Shown here piece by piece: positions 33,957 to 41,780 of a stretch of 61,813 bases of DNA (positions are counted from its first letter, which is position 1; each line of letters opens with the position of its first letter). Location of the stretch: positions 1 through 61,813 of the forward strand of contig CANQFB010000008.1 of NCBI GenBank assembly GCA_947598205.1, in the 5' to 3' direction. The stretch comes from an uncultured Clostridia bacterium. Its GTDB lineage: Bacteria; Bacillota; Clostridia; Christensenellales; Borkfalkiaceae. A program made the translations under genes and the position numbers. Below the pieces are notes generated by a model. That model saw only the letters and a list, made by a program, of their open reading frames with translations. It did not search any database and was not told where the DNA came from.

Positions 33957-33974
33957 ATTTCACCTCCTATCAAA

Positions 33975-34032
33975 AAGTAGGAATTTCTTACTTTCCTACT
34001 TATATTATACCCACAAGGCGGTTGTTTGTCAA
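33975..34032 (-). promoter_or_regulatory. Toxin-antitoxin promoter and operator
   Basis: Minus strand: TTGACA (34032-34027), 17 bp, TATAAT (34009-34004). Downstream lies the perfect palindrome AAGTAGGAA (33975-33983)/TTCCTACTT (33993-34001), spanning the predicted start of transcription. It is probably bound by the AbrB-type antitoxin. Confidence 0.85.
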
Positions 34033-34159
34033 CATATTTCGATAGAATATTTTCCCAATCATTTTTCGGGGGCCCCCATTCTTTTAATCAATAGGTCCGG
34101 ACGGTTCAGGTGTCGACTATATACAAAAAGTGAGACGGGATTGTTCCCCTCTCACTTTT

Positions 34160-34192
34160 TGGAGCTACTGGCCGGACTTGAACCGGCGACCT
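34160..34192 (-). pseudogene. tRNA-Thr 3' fragment
   Basis: 33 bases identical to the 3' end of the tRNA-Thr at 34353-34385 (T arm, acceptor 3' strand, CCA). The anticodon and D arms are missing, so no tRNA can form. Confidence 0.85.
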
Positions 34193-34317
34193 CTTCCCTC
34201 CCCAAAAAATGATTGACTTGCGCCTTCATCGCTCCCATCACTTTTTCCCAATCATTTTTCGGGGGCCCCCATTCTTTTAATCAATAGGTCTGGACGGTTC
34301 AAGTAGCGACTATATAC

Positions 34318-34353
34318 AAAAAGTGAGACGGGATTGTTCCCGTCTCACTTTTT
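34318..34353 (-). terminator. Terminator of tRNA-Thr
   Basis: A 16-bp perfect stem (34318-34333 with 34338-34353), A5/T5 at its ends, starting at the tRNA CCA. The copy at 34125-34160 has a mismatch. Confidence 0.9.
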
Positions 34354-34428
34354 GGAGCTACTGGCCGGACTTGAACCGGCGACCTATTGATTACGAATCA
34401 ATCGCTCTACCGACTGAGCCACAGTAGC
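34353..34428 (-). tRNA. tRNA-Thr, anticodon CGT
   Basis: 76 nt. Acceptor GCTACTG/CAGTAGC, D stem GCTC/GAGC, anticodon stem ATTGA/TCAAT around TTCGTAA (CGT), T stem GCCGG/CCGGC, discriminator T, encoded CCA. It reads ACG codons. Confidence 0.95.
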
Positions 34429-34517
34429 ATACGCCCGTATTGCTCATTTATTATAAAAAAGATTCCGCAAAAAAGCAAGCGTTTTCATAATGATTTTCAA
34501 AAGAAATTTTGCCCGCC

Positions 34518-35207
34518 TCAGCGAAAATATTCCCCGATCGAGAGGACGGCGAGGCAGAGCTCGATCTGCAAATAGCGAAGGTCTTTGGAAAAGAGGATGC
34601 CCGCGGCGATCTCCCTACCCCGCCGCATGGCGCGGCGAAGTACGACATTCCAGAGCGCAAAAGTTCCTTCGCCGTTTTCCGTGAGAAGACCGCCGAGCGA
34701 TTTTACCGCGCCCGTCACGGCCGCCCGCGCGCCCTCCTGCGTCACCGAGGAACGCTCGAGCCCGTTTGCCGCGTCATACAAGATGCGGGAGATCTCGTCG
34801 AGCGTCTGCGCATTGGCCTCGATGAGTCCCTTCGCTTCCGCCTTTTTTCCGTTCAGATAAAAATCCTTCGCCTCGCGCTCCAAAACGCGCACTTCCACCC
34901 CGTTTGCAGACATGGTACCCTCGACGAACGTCGCATCCGTCTTTTTATAGTAGCATGCGAGGACGACGGCGTCCTCTTCTTCCAGAAGATACCCCGCCCC
35001 GCCCGCGAGGTAGCTATCCCCCGCGACGACCCCCGCGGTGAGGGTATCGCAGTCGCGTACGAGGAAGAAATATTTCTGGCCGAGGGAGACGGTGGCCGTC
35101 TTTTTGCCCTTGCATTGAAAGACGGCGAGAAAGATCCCGATGACGATCATAAACAATAAAAGCGCGGCGAAGAAGGTCGCACCCGCGCGTTTCAAATGCA
35201 CCCGCAT
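34518..35207 (-). CDS. Membrane-anchored hypothetical protein
   Basis: 229 residues. A single N-terminal transmembrane helix (about 9-30, FFAALLLFMIVIGIFLAVF) is preceded by basic residues, so the remainder is extracytoplasmic. The region YFFLVRDCDTLTAGVVAGDS and GYLLEEEDAVVLACYYK (about 45-90) resembles a SPOR-like fold in pattern only. No motif is certain. The ribosome site is weak (GATAGGG directly before the ATG). It is divergent from the structured leader RNA at 35325. Confidence 0.72.
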   Translation of the reverse strand: MRVHLKRAGATFFAALLLFMIVIGIFLAVFQCKGKKTATVSLGQKYFFLVRDCDTLTAGVVAGDSYLAGGAGYLLEEEDAVVLACYYKKTDATFVEGTMSANGVEVRVLEREAKDFYLNGKKAEAKGLIEANAQTLDEISRILYDAANGLERSSVTQEGARAAVTGAVKSLGGLLTENGEGTFALWNVVLRRAMRRGREIAAGILFSKDLRYLQIELCLAVLSIGEYFR

Positions 35208-35289
35208 ACCCTATCGTATGCGCCCTTCGGCCGAAATACGCCCCCGCCCAAAAGGGAAGTTATTTTTCGCGCAAAATTTTCCAAAACCC

Positions 35290-35318
35290 TTGCAAATTTA
35301 TGCCCCCTATGGTAGAAT
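35290..35318 (+). promoter_or_regulatory. Promoter of structured leader RNA 1
   Basis: TTGCAA (35290-35295), 17 bp, TAGAAT (35313-35318). Six bases later, at 35325, helix P1 begins. The homologous leader at 56566 has exactly the same spacing. Confidence 0.85.
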
Positions 35319-35324
35319 GAATAT

Positions 35325-35486
35325 GCGCTACAATTTAATACCGAAACGTATAAGATACAATCTGCAGTGGCATCGGTGTATCCTTTTTTCCTTATACGTT
35401 TTGGGAATATTGTAGCGCAACAATAAGGGGTACCTTATGCGGGCGCCTCCTTATTGGAGGCGCTTTTTTTGAGCGCCGTAGCCCGC
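35325..35486 (+). ncRNA. Structured leader RNA 1, unrecognised class (possible riboswitch or attenuator)
   Basis: P1 is GCGCTACAAT (35325-35334)/ATTGTAGCGC (35409-35418). P2 is AAACGTATAAG/CTTATACGTTT. P3 is GATACA/TGTATC, followed by a bulged CTTTTTTC. Then P4 CAATAAGG (35421-35428)/CCTTATTG (35449-35456) overlaps the left arm of a terminator (35443-35470), so the two exclude each other. GCGGGC...GCCCGC (35481-35486) brackets the terminator. A homologous RNA with compensatory changes lies at 56420-56566. It is upstream of the zinc-ribbon membrane protein. Confidence 0.75.
35443..35470 (+). terminator. Terminator of leader RNA 1
   Basis: Stem GCGCCTCC (35443-35450)/GGAGGCGC (35456-35463), loop TTATT, then T7. 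Readthrough is needed to express the gene at 35508, since no other promoter is visible. Confidence 0.88.
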
Positions 35487-35507
35487 AAAAAATATTCGGA
35501 GGTATCT

Positions 35508-36803
35508 ATGAAACACAAATGTACCCAATGCGGCATGGAGTTTGAAGGAAACTTCTGCCCGAACTGCGGAAAGGGCGTCGATGCGGCGCAGGAAGAAGTC
35601 AAAACGCAAAATGATGCTTCGACCCGCGGCATGGTATCCTCGGGCGCGGTCAAATTCTATGACCTTCTGCCCTATGTCCCCACCTTTTTGTTTGCGCTAT
35701 TTGCCGTACTCTCCTTCCTCTTTTTCCTCGGGCCCGCAACGCCCTTCGGCGGGTTTGGACTTATGGGAAGCCTTTACAGCATGCTCGCCATGGGAGATGT
35801 GCTGTGCATCGTGCTCGTCGCGCTTGCCGCCCTCTCCTTTGTGTTCGCGTGCGTCATGCTCCCCTTCTGCTTTAAGATCACTCTGCGCGTGAAGAGAGCG
35901 GGAAGCGGCGGAGCGGGCCCGCGCGTCATCGACGTCCTTACATATATCGCCTATGCCCTCTATCTCGCCTCGTTCATCGTCTCCATCGTGCTCATCACAA
36001 AGACGACCTTCTTCGGAACTCCCGGGGCGGCGCCCCTCTGCACGCTCCTTTTCGCCCTCTTCTTCGCGCTGATCTCCGTCGGGGCGATGCTCGCGCACTA
36101 CCTCGTTCCCAAGAAGAACGCCGCGTTTGCAAACTTTCTCAAAGAACGCGCCGAAAAAGCGCGCACCGAAATGGGAGAACCTGTAAAGCCCCAAAGCGAC
36201 GTGACGGTAAAGCCCGAATACCGCACCGCGATCCCCGTGACGCCCGAGCATGAACAGCGGATCGAAAAATATGTCAAGAAGAAGCGCTCAAAGATCATCA
36301 TGTCGATGACGCTTTTTCCCCTCCTCGTGGCAGGTGCGATGATGGCCGCTAATATTCTGATCATGAAGCGTTTCATAGGCACATCAAGCCCCAAAGAGAG
36401 GAAGCCGATAAAGGTTTGCAGGCGGCGGTGGCTTCTTGCCGCGGCCATCTACAGCTTCCTCTGGGCCGCGATCGGAGTCGCGGGGCTTGTGATGGCGGCC
36501 GTTTGGACGTTTATGCCGAAGGGCTATCTGCACAGCATCATTCCCGTCGGCGTCCTGGCAATGGCATTCTCCATCCTTTTCGTCGCCTATTTCCTGCCGA
36601 ACGCCATCTTGTCTTTGAAACTTATGAAGGCGGGAAAAGCGCTCGCGATCGAGATCTACGGCGCGCCCCATCCCAAGATGGTCCCCGCGCTCGAAGAGGC
36701 CTACCGCAGCGACTGCGAGAAGTACGAGACATACTGTGCGGAATATAAACGCTATATCCGCAAGTGCGCCTTCTATGAGGAAGGCAAGGCATATAAGGAT
36801 TGA
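35508..36803 (+). CDS. Zinc-ribbon polytopic membrane protein
   Basis: 431 residues. An N-terminal zinc ribbon, CTQCGMEFEGNFCPNCGKG (residues 5-23), precedes about eight hydrophobic helices (near 55-75, 85-115, 140-165, 175-200, 265-290, 310-340, 345-370). A charged cytoplasmic loop (about 205-260) separates two groups of helices. The C-terminus is acidic/aromatic with KYETYCAEYKRYIRKC. Function is unknown; zinc-ribbon-headed membrane proteins are common in Clostridia. A CGGAGG ribosome site precedes ATG 35508. It lies directly behind structured leader RNA 1, which probably controls it. Confidence 0.82.
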   Translation: MKHKCTQCGMEFEGNFCPNCGKGVDAAQEEVKTQNDASTRGMVSSGAVKFYDLLPYVPTFLFALFAVLSFLFFLGPATPFGGFGLMGSLYSMLAMGDVLCIVLVALAALSFVFACVMLPFCFKITLRVKRAGSGGAGPRVIDVLTYIAYALYLASFIVSIVLITKTTFFGTPGAAPLCTLLFALFFALISVGAMLAHYLVPKKNAAFANFLKERAEKARTEMGEPVKPQSDVTVKPEYRTAIPVTPEHEQRIEKYVKKKRSKIIMSMTLFPLLVAGAMMAANILIMKRFIGTSSPKERKPIKVCRRRWLLAAAIYSFLWAAIGVAGLVMAAVWTFMPKGYLHSIIPVGVLAMAFSILFVAYFLPNAILSLKLMKAGKALAIEIYGAPHPKMVPALEEAYRSDCEKYETYCAEYKRYIRKCAFYEEGKAYKD

Positions 36804-36828
36804 AGGCATATGCCCTGATAAAATCGAA

Positions 36829-36860
36829 GCGCCGCCCGTTCGGGCGGCGCGAATTTTTTT
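36829..36860 (+). terminator. Terminator of the zinc-ribbon gene
   Basis: Stem GCGCCGCCC (36829-36837)/GGGCGGCGC (36842-36850), then GAATTTTTTT. Confidence 0.88.
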
Positions 36861-36866
36861 GCCTAT

Positions 36867-38390
36867 TCAGAGCAATTTGACGCCGATCGCAAGGAAGCCG
36901 TATTCTTCCTGCTTCTCGGGGGAATAATAGGCGTCCATATCGTGCGGGGAGGCCTTCTCTCCCGCCTCATAGCCGCAGGACGAAAGCGGAAGGGCACGCA
37001 ACAGGTCTTCATATGTTGCGAATTTCTGCAAACTCTCGACGATCACCCGCATTTTTTTGCCGCTCTCCCGCTCGGTGAACTCGATCGTATCCCCCACTTT
37101 GACTGCGCGGCGTTTCTCGTCGTTCAATCTGATCTCGAAGGTCTTCTCCCCCGCCTCGATCTTTGCGAAGGGAGCGGGGCAGAGCGTCATGGCATGCACG
37201 CGGCGGCGCCGCAAAATATCGCCGCTTTGAAGGGAAAGGGGGCATTTGAATGAATATCGCGCCTGAACGAGCTTGGCGTCGGGACAGAGAGCGCCCTCCC
37301 CGTCGCGAAGGTCCTCAACGGGAATGCGTCTTCCGAAATTATCGTCGGGAGAGAGAACTTCCAACACGTCGCCCTCATGGAAGCGTCCGCGCATCTCCAC
37401 CTCCGCCCTGCCCTGTCCGCAACCCGAGACGATGGCGACGAAATCGCACGTCCCCGAAATCTGCGAGCCGTCCGAAGAGACCGTATCTGTGTTTTTTCCG
37501 AAGGCGTAGGCGGTGGTATATTGCCTGTGCGTGAGCGTCTCGAGCTCCTCTCCGAGCGATTCCGACCACCCCATGTCCAAGATACGGCGGTAGGAATTGA
37601 CGACCGTGGCGAGATAATACTCGCTCTTCATGCGGCCCTCGATCTTGAAGGAGCAAACCCCCGCGGCGGCAAGTTCTTCCAAGTGCCTTGCCATGTTGAG
37701 ATCCTTGCTGTTGAGAAGATATGCCCCCCTTTCGTCCTCTTCGAGGGAAAGCGCTTCGCCGCCCTTTATGCGGCGAAGTTCGTAAGCATCTCGGCAGGGC
37801 TGGGCGCATGCGCCGCGGTTGGAACTTCTCCCCTCCAAATAGTCGGAGAGATAGCACCTGCCGCTATAGGAAATGCACATCGCGCCGTGGACGAAGGCCT
37901 CGAGCTCCAATTCGGGAAGGGCCTCGTGGATGCGCGCGATCTCCTCGATCGAGACCTCGCGCCCGAGCACGACGCGCCTTGCCCCGAGCTCGGACCACAT
38001 GGCGGCCGCCTCGAGATTTTGCGTGTTCGCCTGCGTGGAGATATGGATGGGGAGGGAAGGCGCGGCCCTTCTTGCAAGGCGGAAAACGCCCAAATCGGAG
38101 ACGAGCACCCCGTCCGCTCCCGCCTCCTCGAGGAACTTCAAATGCCGCTCTATCGCAGGAAAATCGGCGTTCTTCGCAAAGATGTTGACGGCGGCATAAA
38201 CCCTCTTCCCTCGGACATGGGCATAGGCAATTCCCTCCGAGAGCTCCCCGTCGGTGAAATTATCGGCGTAGCTTCTCAAGGAAAAATCCTTGCCGCCGAG
38301 GTAGACCGCATCCGCGCCGAAGCGGAGGGCGAGTTTCAATTTTTTCAGGTTGCCCGCAGGGGCGAGAAGTTCGCTCTTCATTCCATTCAC
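36867..38390 (-). CDS. trhP: U32-family tRNA hydroxylation protein fused to an ASCH domain
   Basis: 507 residues. Residues 1-395 are a U32 peptidase-like protein: ELLAPAGN, DAVYLGGKDFSLR, HISTQANTQN, AFVHGAMCISYSGRCYLSDY and RGACAQPCR, the last two containing cluster-type Cys residues. YxxTVVNSYRR follows. TrhP-type U32 proteins hydroxylate U34 of tRNAs together with prephenate-related chemistry, and in Bacillus they neighbour trmR, as here. Residues about 400-507 are an extra ASCH (PUA-like, RNA-binding) domain: FAKIEAGEKTFEIRLNDEKR, VGDTIEF, LPLSSCGY, YYSPEKQEEYG. The usual U32 length is about 400. The start is ambiguous between two close ATGs. Symbol assigned by context. Confidence 0.85.
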   Translation of the reverse strand: MNGMKSELLAPAGNLKKLKLALRFGADAVYLGGKDFSLRSYADNFTDGELSEGIAYAHVRGKRVYAAVNIFAKNADFPAIERHLKFLEEAGADGVLVSDLGVFRLARRAAPSLPIHISTQANTQNLEAAAMWSELGARRVVLGREVSIEEIARIHEALPELELEAFVHGAMCISYSGRCYLSDYLEGRSSNRGACAQPCRDAYELRRIKGGEALSLEEDERGAYLLNSKDLNMARHLEELAAAGVCSFKIEGRMKSEYYLATVVNSYRRILDMGWSESLGEELETLTHRQYTTAYAFGKNTDTVSSDGSQISGTCDFVAIVSGCGQGRAEVEMRGRFHEGDVLEVLSPDDNFGRRIPVEDLRDGEGALCPDAKLVQARYSFKCPLSLQSGDILRRRRVHAMTLCPAPFAKIEAGEKTFEIRLNDEKRRAVKVGDTIEFTERESGKKMRVIVESLQKFATYEDLLRALPLSSCGYEAGEKASPHDMDAYYSPEKQEEYGFLAIGVKLL

Positions 38391-38433
38391 TTTGCGCCGC
38401 CCGCCGCAAATGCGGCGGGCGGGATCTTCCTTT

Positions 38434-39018
38434 TTATGCTCCTGTTTTTTTGCTCACGGCGAGGCCCTCGCCGATCTCCAGAATTTCCGTCTCAAGATCG
38501 GGGTCTGCCTCGAGCATCGCAAGGTATTCGCGGATATGTTCTGCGAGCATTTTGCGCTTTTTCGGGGGTTCACCCTTCACCCAACCGTAGAGAAGCACGT
38601 CGTCCGATACGAGCACGCCGCCCCGCCCGAGAAGCCTTTTACATTCAGAAAAATACCGCCTGTATTGCGCCTTTGGGCCGTCTAAAAAGATGAGGTCGAA
38701 GGGCCCTTCGAGGCAGGGAAGAACTTCCGCCGCGTCCCCCTCGATCAGGCGGACGTCCTTTTCCAGACGGAAGGCGGCAATGTTTTCCCGCGCGCGCTTC
38801 GCCCGCTCCCCGTCGCGCTCGATGGCCGTCACTGCGGCGCCCGATACGAGGTGCATCCCGATGGAAGTAAGGCATTCCGCCGCGCCGATCTCGAGGATAC
38901 GCTCCGTCCCCTTTGCGAGGCGGAACAAAACTTCGAGCGTCTCGCCGCACACCGTCGGGTCGCGCCCCTTGAGCGCGTCGGATCGCAGGGCTTCCAGCCG
39001 TAAAAGCGCCTCTTCCAT
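38434..39018 (-). CDS. trmR: tRNA 5-hydroxyuridine methyltransferase-like O-methyltransferase
   Basis: A 194-residue class I SAM methyltransferase of the O-methyltransferase family 3. Motif I is ILEIGAAECLTSIGM (about residue 50), AIERDGER is the ribose-binding acidic loop, and FDLIFLDGPKAQYRRY and VLVSDDVLLYG are metal/substrate loops. Its position directly before a TrhP-type U32 gene matches Bacillus yrrM (trmR), which methylates ho5U34 to mo5U34. The ATG at 39018 shares one base with the upstream stop, so it is translationally coupled. Confidence 0.85.
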   Translation of the reverse strand: MEEALLRLEALRSDALKGRDPTVCGETLEVLFRLAKGTERILEIGAAECLTSIGMHLVSGAAVTAIERDGERAKRARENIAAFRLEKDVRLIEGDAAEVLPCLEGPFDLIFLDGPKAQYRRYFSECKRLLGRGGVLVSDDVLLYGWVKGEPPKKRKMLAEHIREYLAMLEADPDLETEILEIGEGLAVSKKTGA

Positions 39019-39647
39019 CAGCAATATTTCTGAAGGACGCGGTGCACCACGGGGTATTCGGAACGCTCCGCCGCCTCGGGAAGTTTCTCCCCTTCTCCGT
39101 CGATATGGGCAAAGACGGCGTTCAGGATCTCGATCTGTTCGCGGAAGGTGTCGCTCGTCTCGCAGGCGTCGGAAAATTCGGTGTATTCCGCACGCGCTGC
39201 CGAAACGTCGCCCCAATCGAGGTTGATCATGATGAGAAAGTAGGCCGTCTTATACCGCCATTCGCTCGAAGCACCCCCTCCGAGAGAGCGAAGCGATTCG
39301 ATATAGCGCACGGCGTCGGTGGTGTCGTCGAGGCCGATCGCGGTGCGAAGGCCGAGCTGGAAGACGAGCACGCGGATGATGGGATAGAAGAATTGGTTTC
39401 TCTCCGCCCTGTCGATCGCGTCGCGCGCCTTTGCGAAATCCTTCGCCGCGAAACAGGCCGCGACACGGTTATAAAAGACGTCGCGGTATAACATTCCCGC
39501 AAAAAACCACAGCGAAACGAGCGCGGCGATGCTCCCGATGATGCCGAGCGCGAGGATGCCGTAGACAAATCCAATGACTGCGACGACGATCGCGAGGGCC
39601 GTACAGATGCCGAGCAGGACGCATACGACGGTAAGGCTCTTTTTCAT
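39018..39647 (-). CDS. Membrane-anchored helical protein
   Basis: 209 residues. Two hydrophobic segments at the N-terminus (about 8-30 and 34-52) form a hairpin anchor. The cytoplasmic remainder is helical and TPR-like in pattern, e.g. RVAACFAAKDFAKARDAIDR and YKTAYFLIMINLDWGDVSAA, where A/F/Y/L spacing suggests two or three helix-turn-helix repeats. Function is unknown. It sits between rnj and trmR with AGGAGG before the ATG, in one operon; a link to RNA metabolism is only by context. Confidence 0.78.
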   Translation of the reverse strand: MKKSLTVVCVLLGICTALAIVVAVIGFVYGILALGIIGSIAALVSLWFFAGMLYRDVFYNRVAACFAAKDFAKARDAIDRAERNQFFYPIIRVLVFQLGLRTAIGLDDTTDAVRYIESLRSLGGGASSEWRYKTAYFLIMINLDWGDVSAARAEYTEFSDACETSDTFREQIEILNAVFAHIDGEGEKLPEAAERSEYPVVHRVLQKYC

Positions 39648-39671
39648 ACCTTCCTCCTATCTCTGAAGAGT

Positions 39672-41693
39672 TCAGATCTCCTCGATGATCGGAATGATCA
39701 GCGGGGACTGTTTGGTGCGTTTGAAGATATAATTCTTGACAGCGCGGCGGACGGCGCTTTCGATCTCGGCCGTGCCCGCGCTCGAAGGAACGCCCTGTGC
39801 GGCGCGTTCCGCCACCGATTTGAGTTCGCGAAGGGTCTCGCGCTCCTCCCTTTCATCGGCAAAGACAAACCCCCTGCTCTCGACGACGGCCTCCCCCACG
39901 ACCGCCCCGCCCGAGACGGTGAGGACGACGAGGAAGATGCCCTCTTCCGACATGCGCACGCGGTCTTTGAGGACTTCGCTCGTGCCGAGATCTTCAAATC
40001 CGCTCCCGTCGATGAGGCGGGCCCCCGCGGGGAAGTTCTCCCCCTGCCTTAAGGCCTCGCCCGTGACCTCGACGGTGTTGCCGATCTCGGGAATGAAGAT
40101 GCAATGGGCGGGCATGCCGAGCTCTTCGGCAAGCGCCGCATGGCGCTTTAAGTGCCTGTATTCGCCGTGGATGGGAATGAAAAACTTGGGGGAGAGAAGC
40201 GCATGGATGATCTTGTGTTCCTCCTCGCAGGCGTGCCCCGAGACATGGATCTTTTCGAGGCTCTCATAGACGACCTTCGCGCCCAGCCTCGTGAGGTTGT
40301 TGATGACGCCCCAGATCATGCGTTCGTTCCCCGGGATGGGGCTCGCCGAGATGATGATGGTATCGTTCTCGCCGATCGTGACTTTGTTGAATTCGCCCGC
40401 CGCCATACGGGTGAGCGCGGACATGGGTTCCCCCTGTGAGCCCGTGGAGACGATGACGATCTCGCGGTCGTAGTAATTTTTGATCTTCTCGACGTCGACG
40501 AGCATGCCCTCGGGAATGGTGATCTCGCCGATCTTGGCGGCCGCCTCCACAACGGAGAGCATGCTCCGCCCCGAGAGGGCGACCTTGCGGCGAAATTTTG
40601 CGGCAATATCGACGATCTGTTGCAGACGGTGGACGTTGGAAGCGAAGGTCGCGATGATGATGCGGCGGTCGGAATGTTCGGCAAAGAGGTGTTCGAGCGT
40701 CGTCCCCACCACTTTCTCGCTCATGGTATAGCCGGGCCGCTCGATATTGGTGGATTCTCCGAGATAGAGGAGCACCCCGCGCTTTCCGTACTCGGCGATC
40801 TCGGCAAGGTCGATGGGACTGCCTGCGACGGGCGTAAGGTCGATCTTGAAATCCCCGCTGTGGAAGATGATGCCGTAAGGCGTTTCGACGGCGAGGGCGG
40901 TCGCCCCCGCGATGGAATGGTTCACATTGACGATATTGACGTTGAAAACCCCCGCTTTGATGCGGTCCTTGGGCTTCACCGTGATGAGGTTCACATGGCC
41001 GAGGCGGTGCTCGCGCAGTTTGTTATCGGCGAGGGCGAGGGTGAGTTTGGTCCCGTAGACGGGGGTCTCGGGAAGGAGTTCCTTCATGAGATAGGGAATT
41101 CCGCCGATGTGGTCCTCATGCCCGTGCGTTAAAAATACGCCGCGGATCTTCTTCTTGTTGCTCGTAAGATAGGTGATCTCGGGAAACACGAGGTCGATGC
41201 CGGGCATGTCCTCCGTGGGGAAGATGATACCCGCATCGATGACGATGATGTCGCCCCCGTACTCGATGGCGGTCATGTTCTTGCCGATCTCGCCGACGCC
41301 GCCGAAGAAGAGGATCTTGACGGGTTTTTGAGCCTTTGCGCGCTTCCCCTTCTCCTCCATCCGTTGGGAAATTGAAGCCTTCCCCTTGGACATGGGTAGG
41401 GCAGACGCCGTCTTCACGACATTGTCTTCTCGTTTTGAGGGGACTTTTGCGGGCGCGGCCGCGGCGGGGGTTTTGGCGATTACGATCTTGGTCCCCTTCC
41501 CCTTTGCGCGGGAAGGACGGCGGATCTTCAATCCCGCCTCCTGCATGGCCTCGCGCGAGCGCTCCTCGCCGAGACTGCGTTTTTGCGGCTTTGCTTTGCC
41601 GCGGTTATATGCTTCGATCCCGTTCAAGATGGCCATCTCGACGGCATCTTGCGTCTTCTCTTTCGATTTGTTGCCCTTTCTTGTTGCGTTCAA
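39672..41693 (-). CDS. rnj: Ribonuclease J
   Basis: 673 residues; a 5'-3' exo- and endoribonuclease that matures and degrades RNA. The metallo-beta-lactamase motif HGHEDHIGG (about 189), HSIAGATAL, HSGDFKID, the beta-CASP GSQGEPMSALTRMA, and HVSGHACEEEHK are all present. The C-terminal dimerisation part ends SPLIIPIIEEI. An N-terminal extension of about 110 residues, rich in Lys/Ala/Ser, precedes the catalytic core. The start is most likely TTG at 41693: AAGGAG lies 6 nt upstream, while the first in-frame ATG upstream has no ribosome site. First gene of an operon with trmR and trhP. Confidence 0.93.
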   Translation of the reverse strand: MNATRKGNKSKEKTQDAVEMAILNGIEAYNRGKAKPQKRSLGEERSREAMQEAGLKIRRPSRAKGKGTKIVIAKTPAAAAPAKVPSKREDNVVKTASALPMSKGKASISQRMEEKGKRAKAQKPVKILFFGGVGEIGKNMTAIEYGGDIIVIDAGIIFPTEDMPGIDLVFPEITYLTSNKKKIRGVFLTHGHEDHIGGIPYLMKELLPETPVYGTKLTLALADNKLREHRLGHVNLITVKPKDRIKAGVFNVNIVNVNHSIAGATALAVETPYGIIFHSGDFKIDLTPVAGSPIDLAEIAEYGKRGVLLYLGESTNIERPGYTMSEKVVGTTLEHLFAEHSDRRIIIATFASNVHRLQQIVDIAAKFRRKVALSGRSMLSVVEAAAKIGEITIPEGMLVDVEKIKNYYDREIVIVSTGSQGEPMSALTRMAAGEFNKVTIGENDTIIISASPIPGNERMIWGVINNLTRLGAKVVYESLEKIHVSGHACEEEHKIIHALLSPKFFIPIHGEYRHLKRHAALAEELGMPAHCIFIPEIGNTVEVTGEALRQGENFPAGARLIDGSGFEDLGTSEVLKDRVRMSEEGIFLVVLTVSGGAVVGEAVVESRGFVFADEREERETLRELKSVAERAAQGVPSSAGTAEIESAVRRAVKNYIFKRTKQSPLIIPIIEEI

Positions 41694-41714
41694 ATGATAC
41701 TCCTTACAATATGA

Positions 41715-41745
41715 TAAAGCGGAGAGCCGAAAGTCGGCTCTCCGC
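41715..41745 (-). terminator. Hairpin between the Glu/Pro-repeat gene and rnj
   Basis: A 12-bp perfect stem (41719-41730 with 41734-41745), loop of 3, followed on the minus strand by TTTATC. The T-run is weak and rnj has no clear promoter of its own, so partial readthrough into rnj is likely. Confidence 0.65.
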
Positions 41746-41780
41746 ATCCGTTTCTGAATCCGAGCTTTCTAATCTTGTGG

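Larger units (their letters stand above)
34050..34385 (-). repeat. 193-bp-period duplication containing the tRNA-Thr 3' end
   Basis: 34050-34192 and 34243-34385 are near-identical direct copies. The second includes the 3' end of the functional tRNA-Thr. The first carries a 33-base exact copy of that end (34160-34192) fused to unrelated sequence, plus a decayed copy of the terminator. Both contain an inverted tRNA fragment (second copy 34279-34304: AATCAATAGGTC and CGGTTCAAGT). Confidence 0.88.

Noticed and set aside
34050..34385. Paired direct repeats as a possible mini CRISPR or IS
   Set aside because: Only two copies, no unique spacer pattern, no transposase or terminal repeats; better explained as tRNA-end duplication.
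35325..35418. Leader RNA 1 as a MITE (terminal inverted repeats)
   Set aside because: The two copies differ in their terminal sequences while keeping pairing, and promoters, terminator and brackets are conserved too. This fits RNA selection and not a transposon end.
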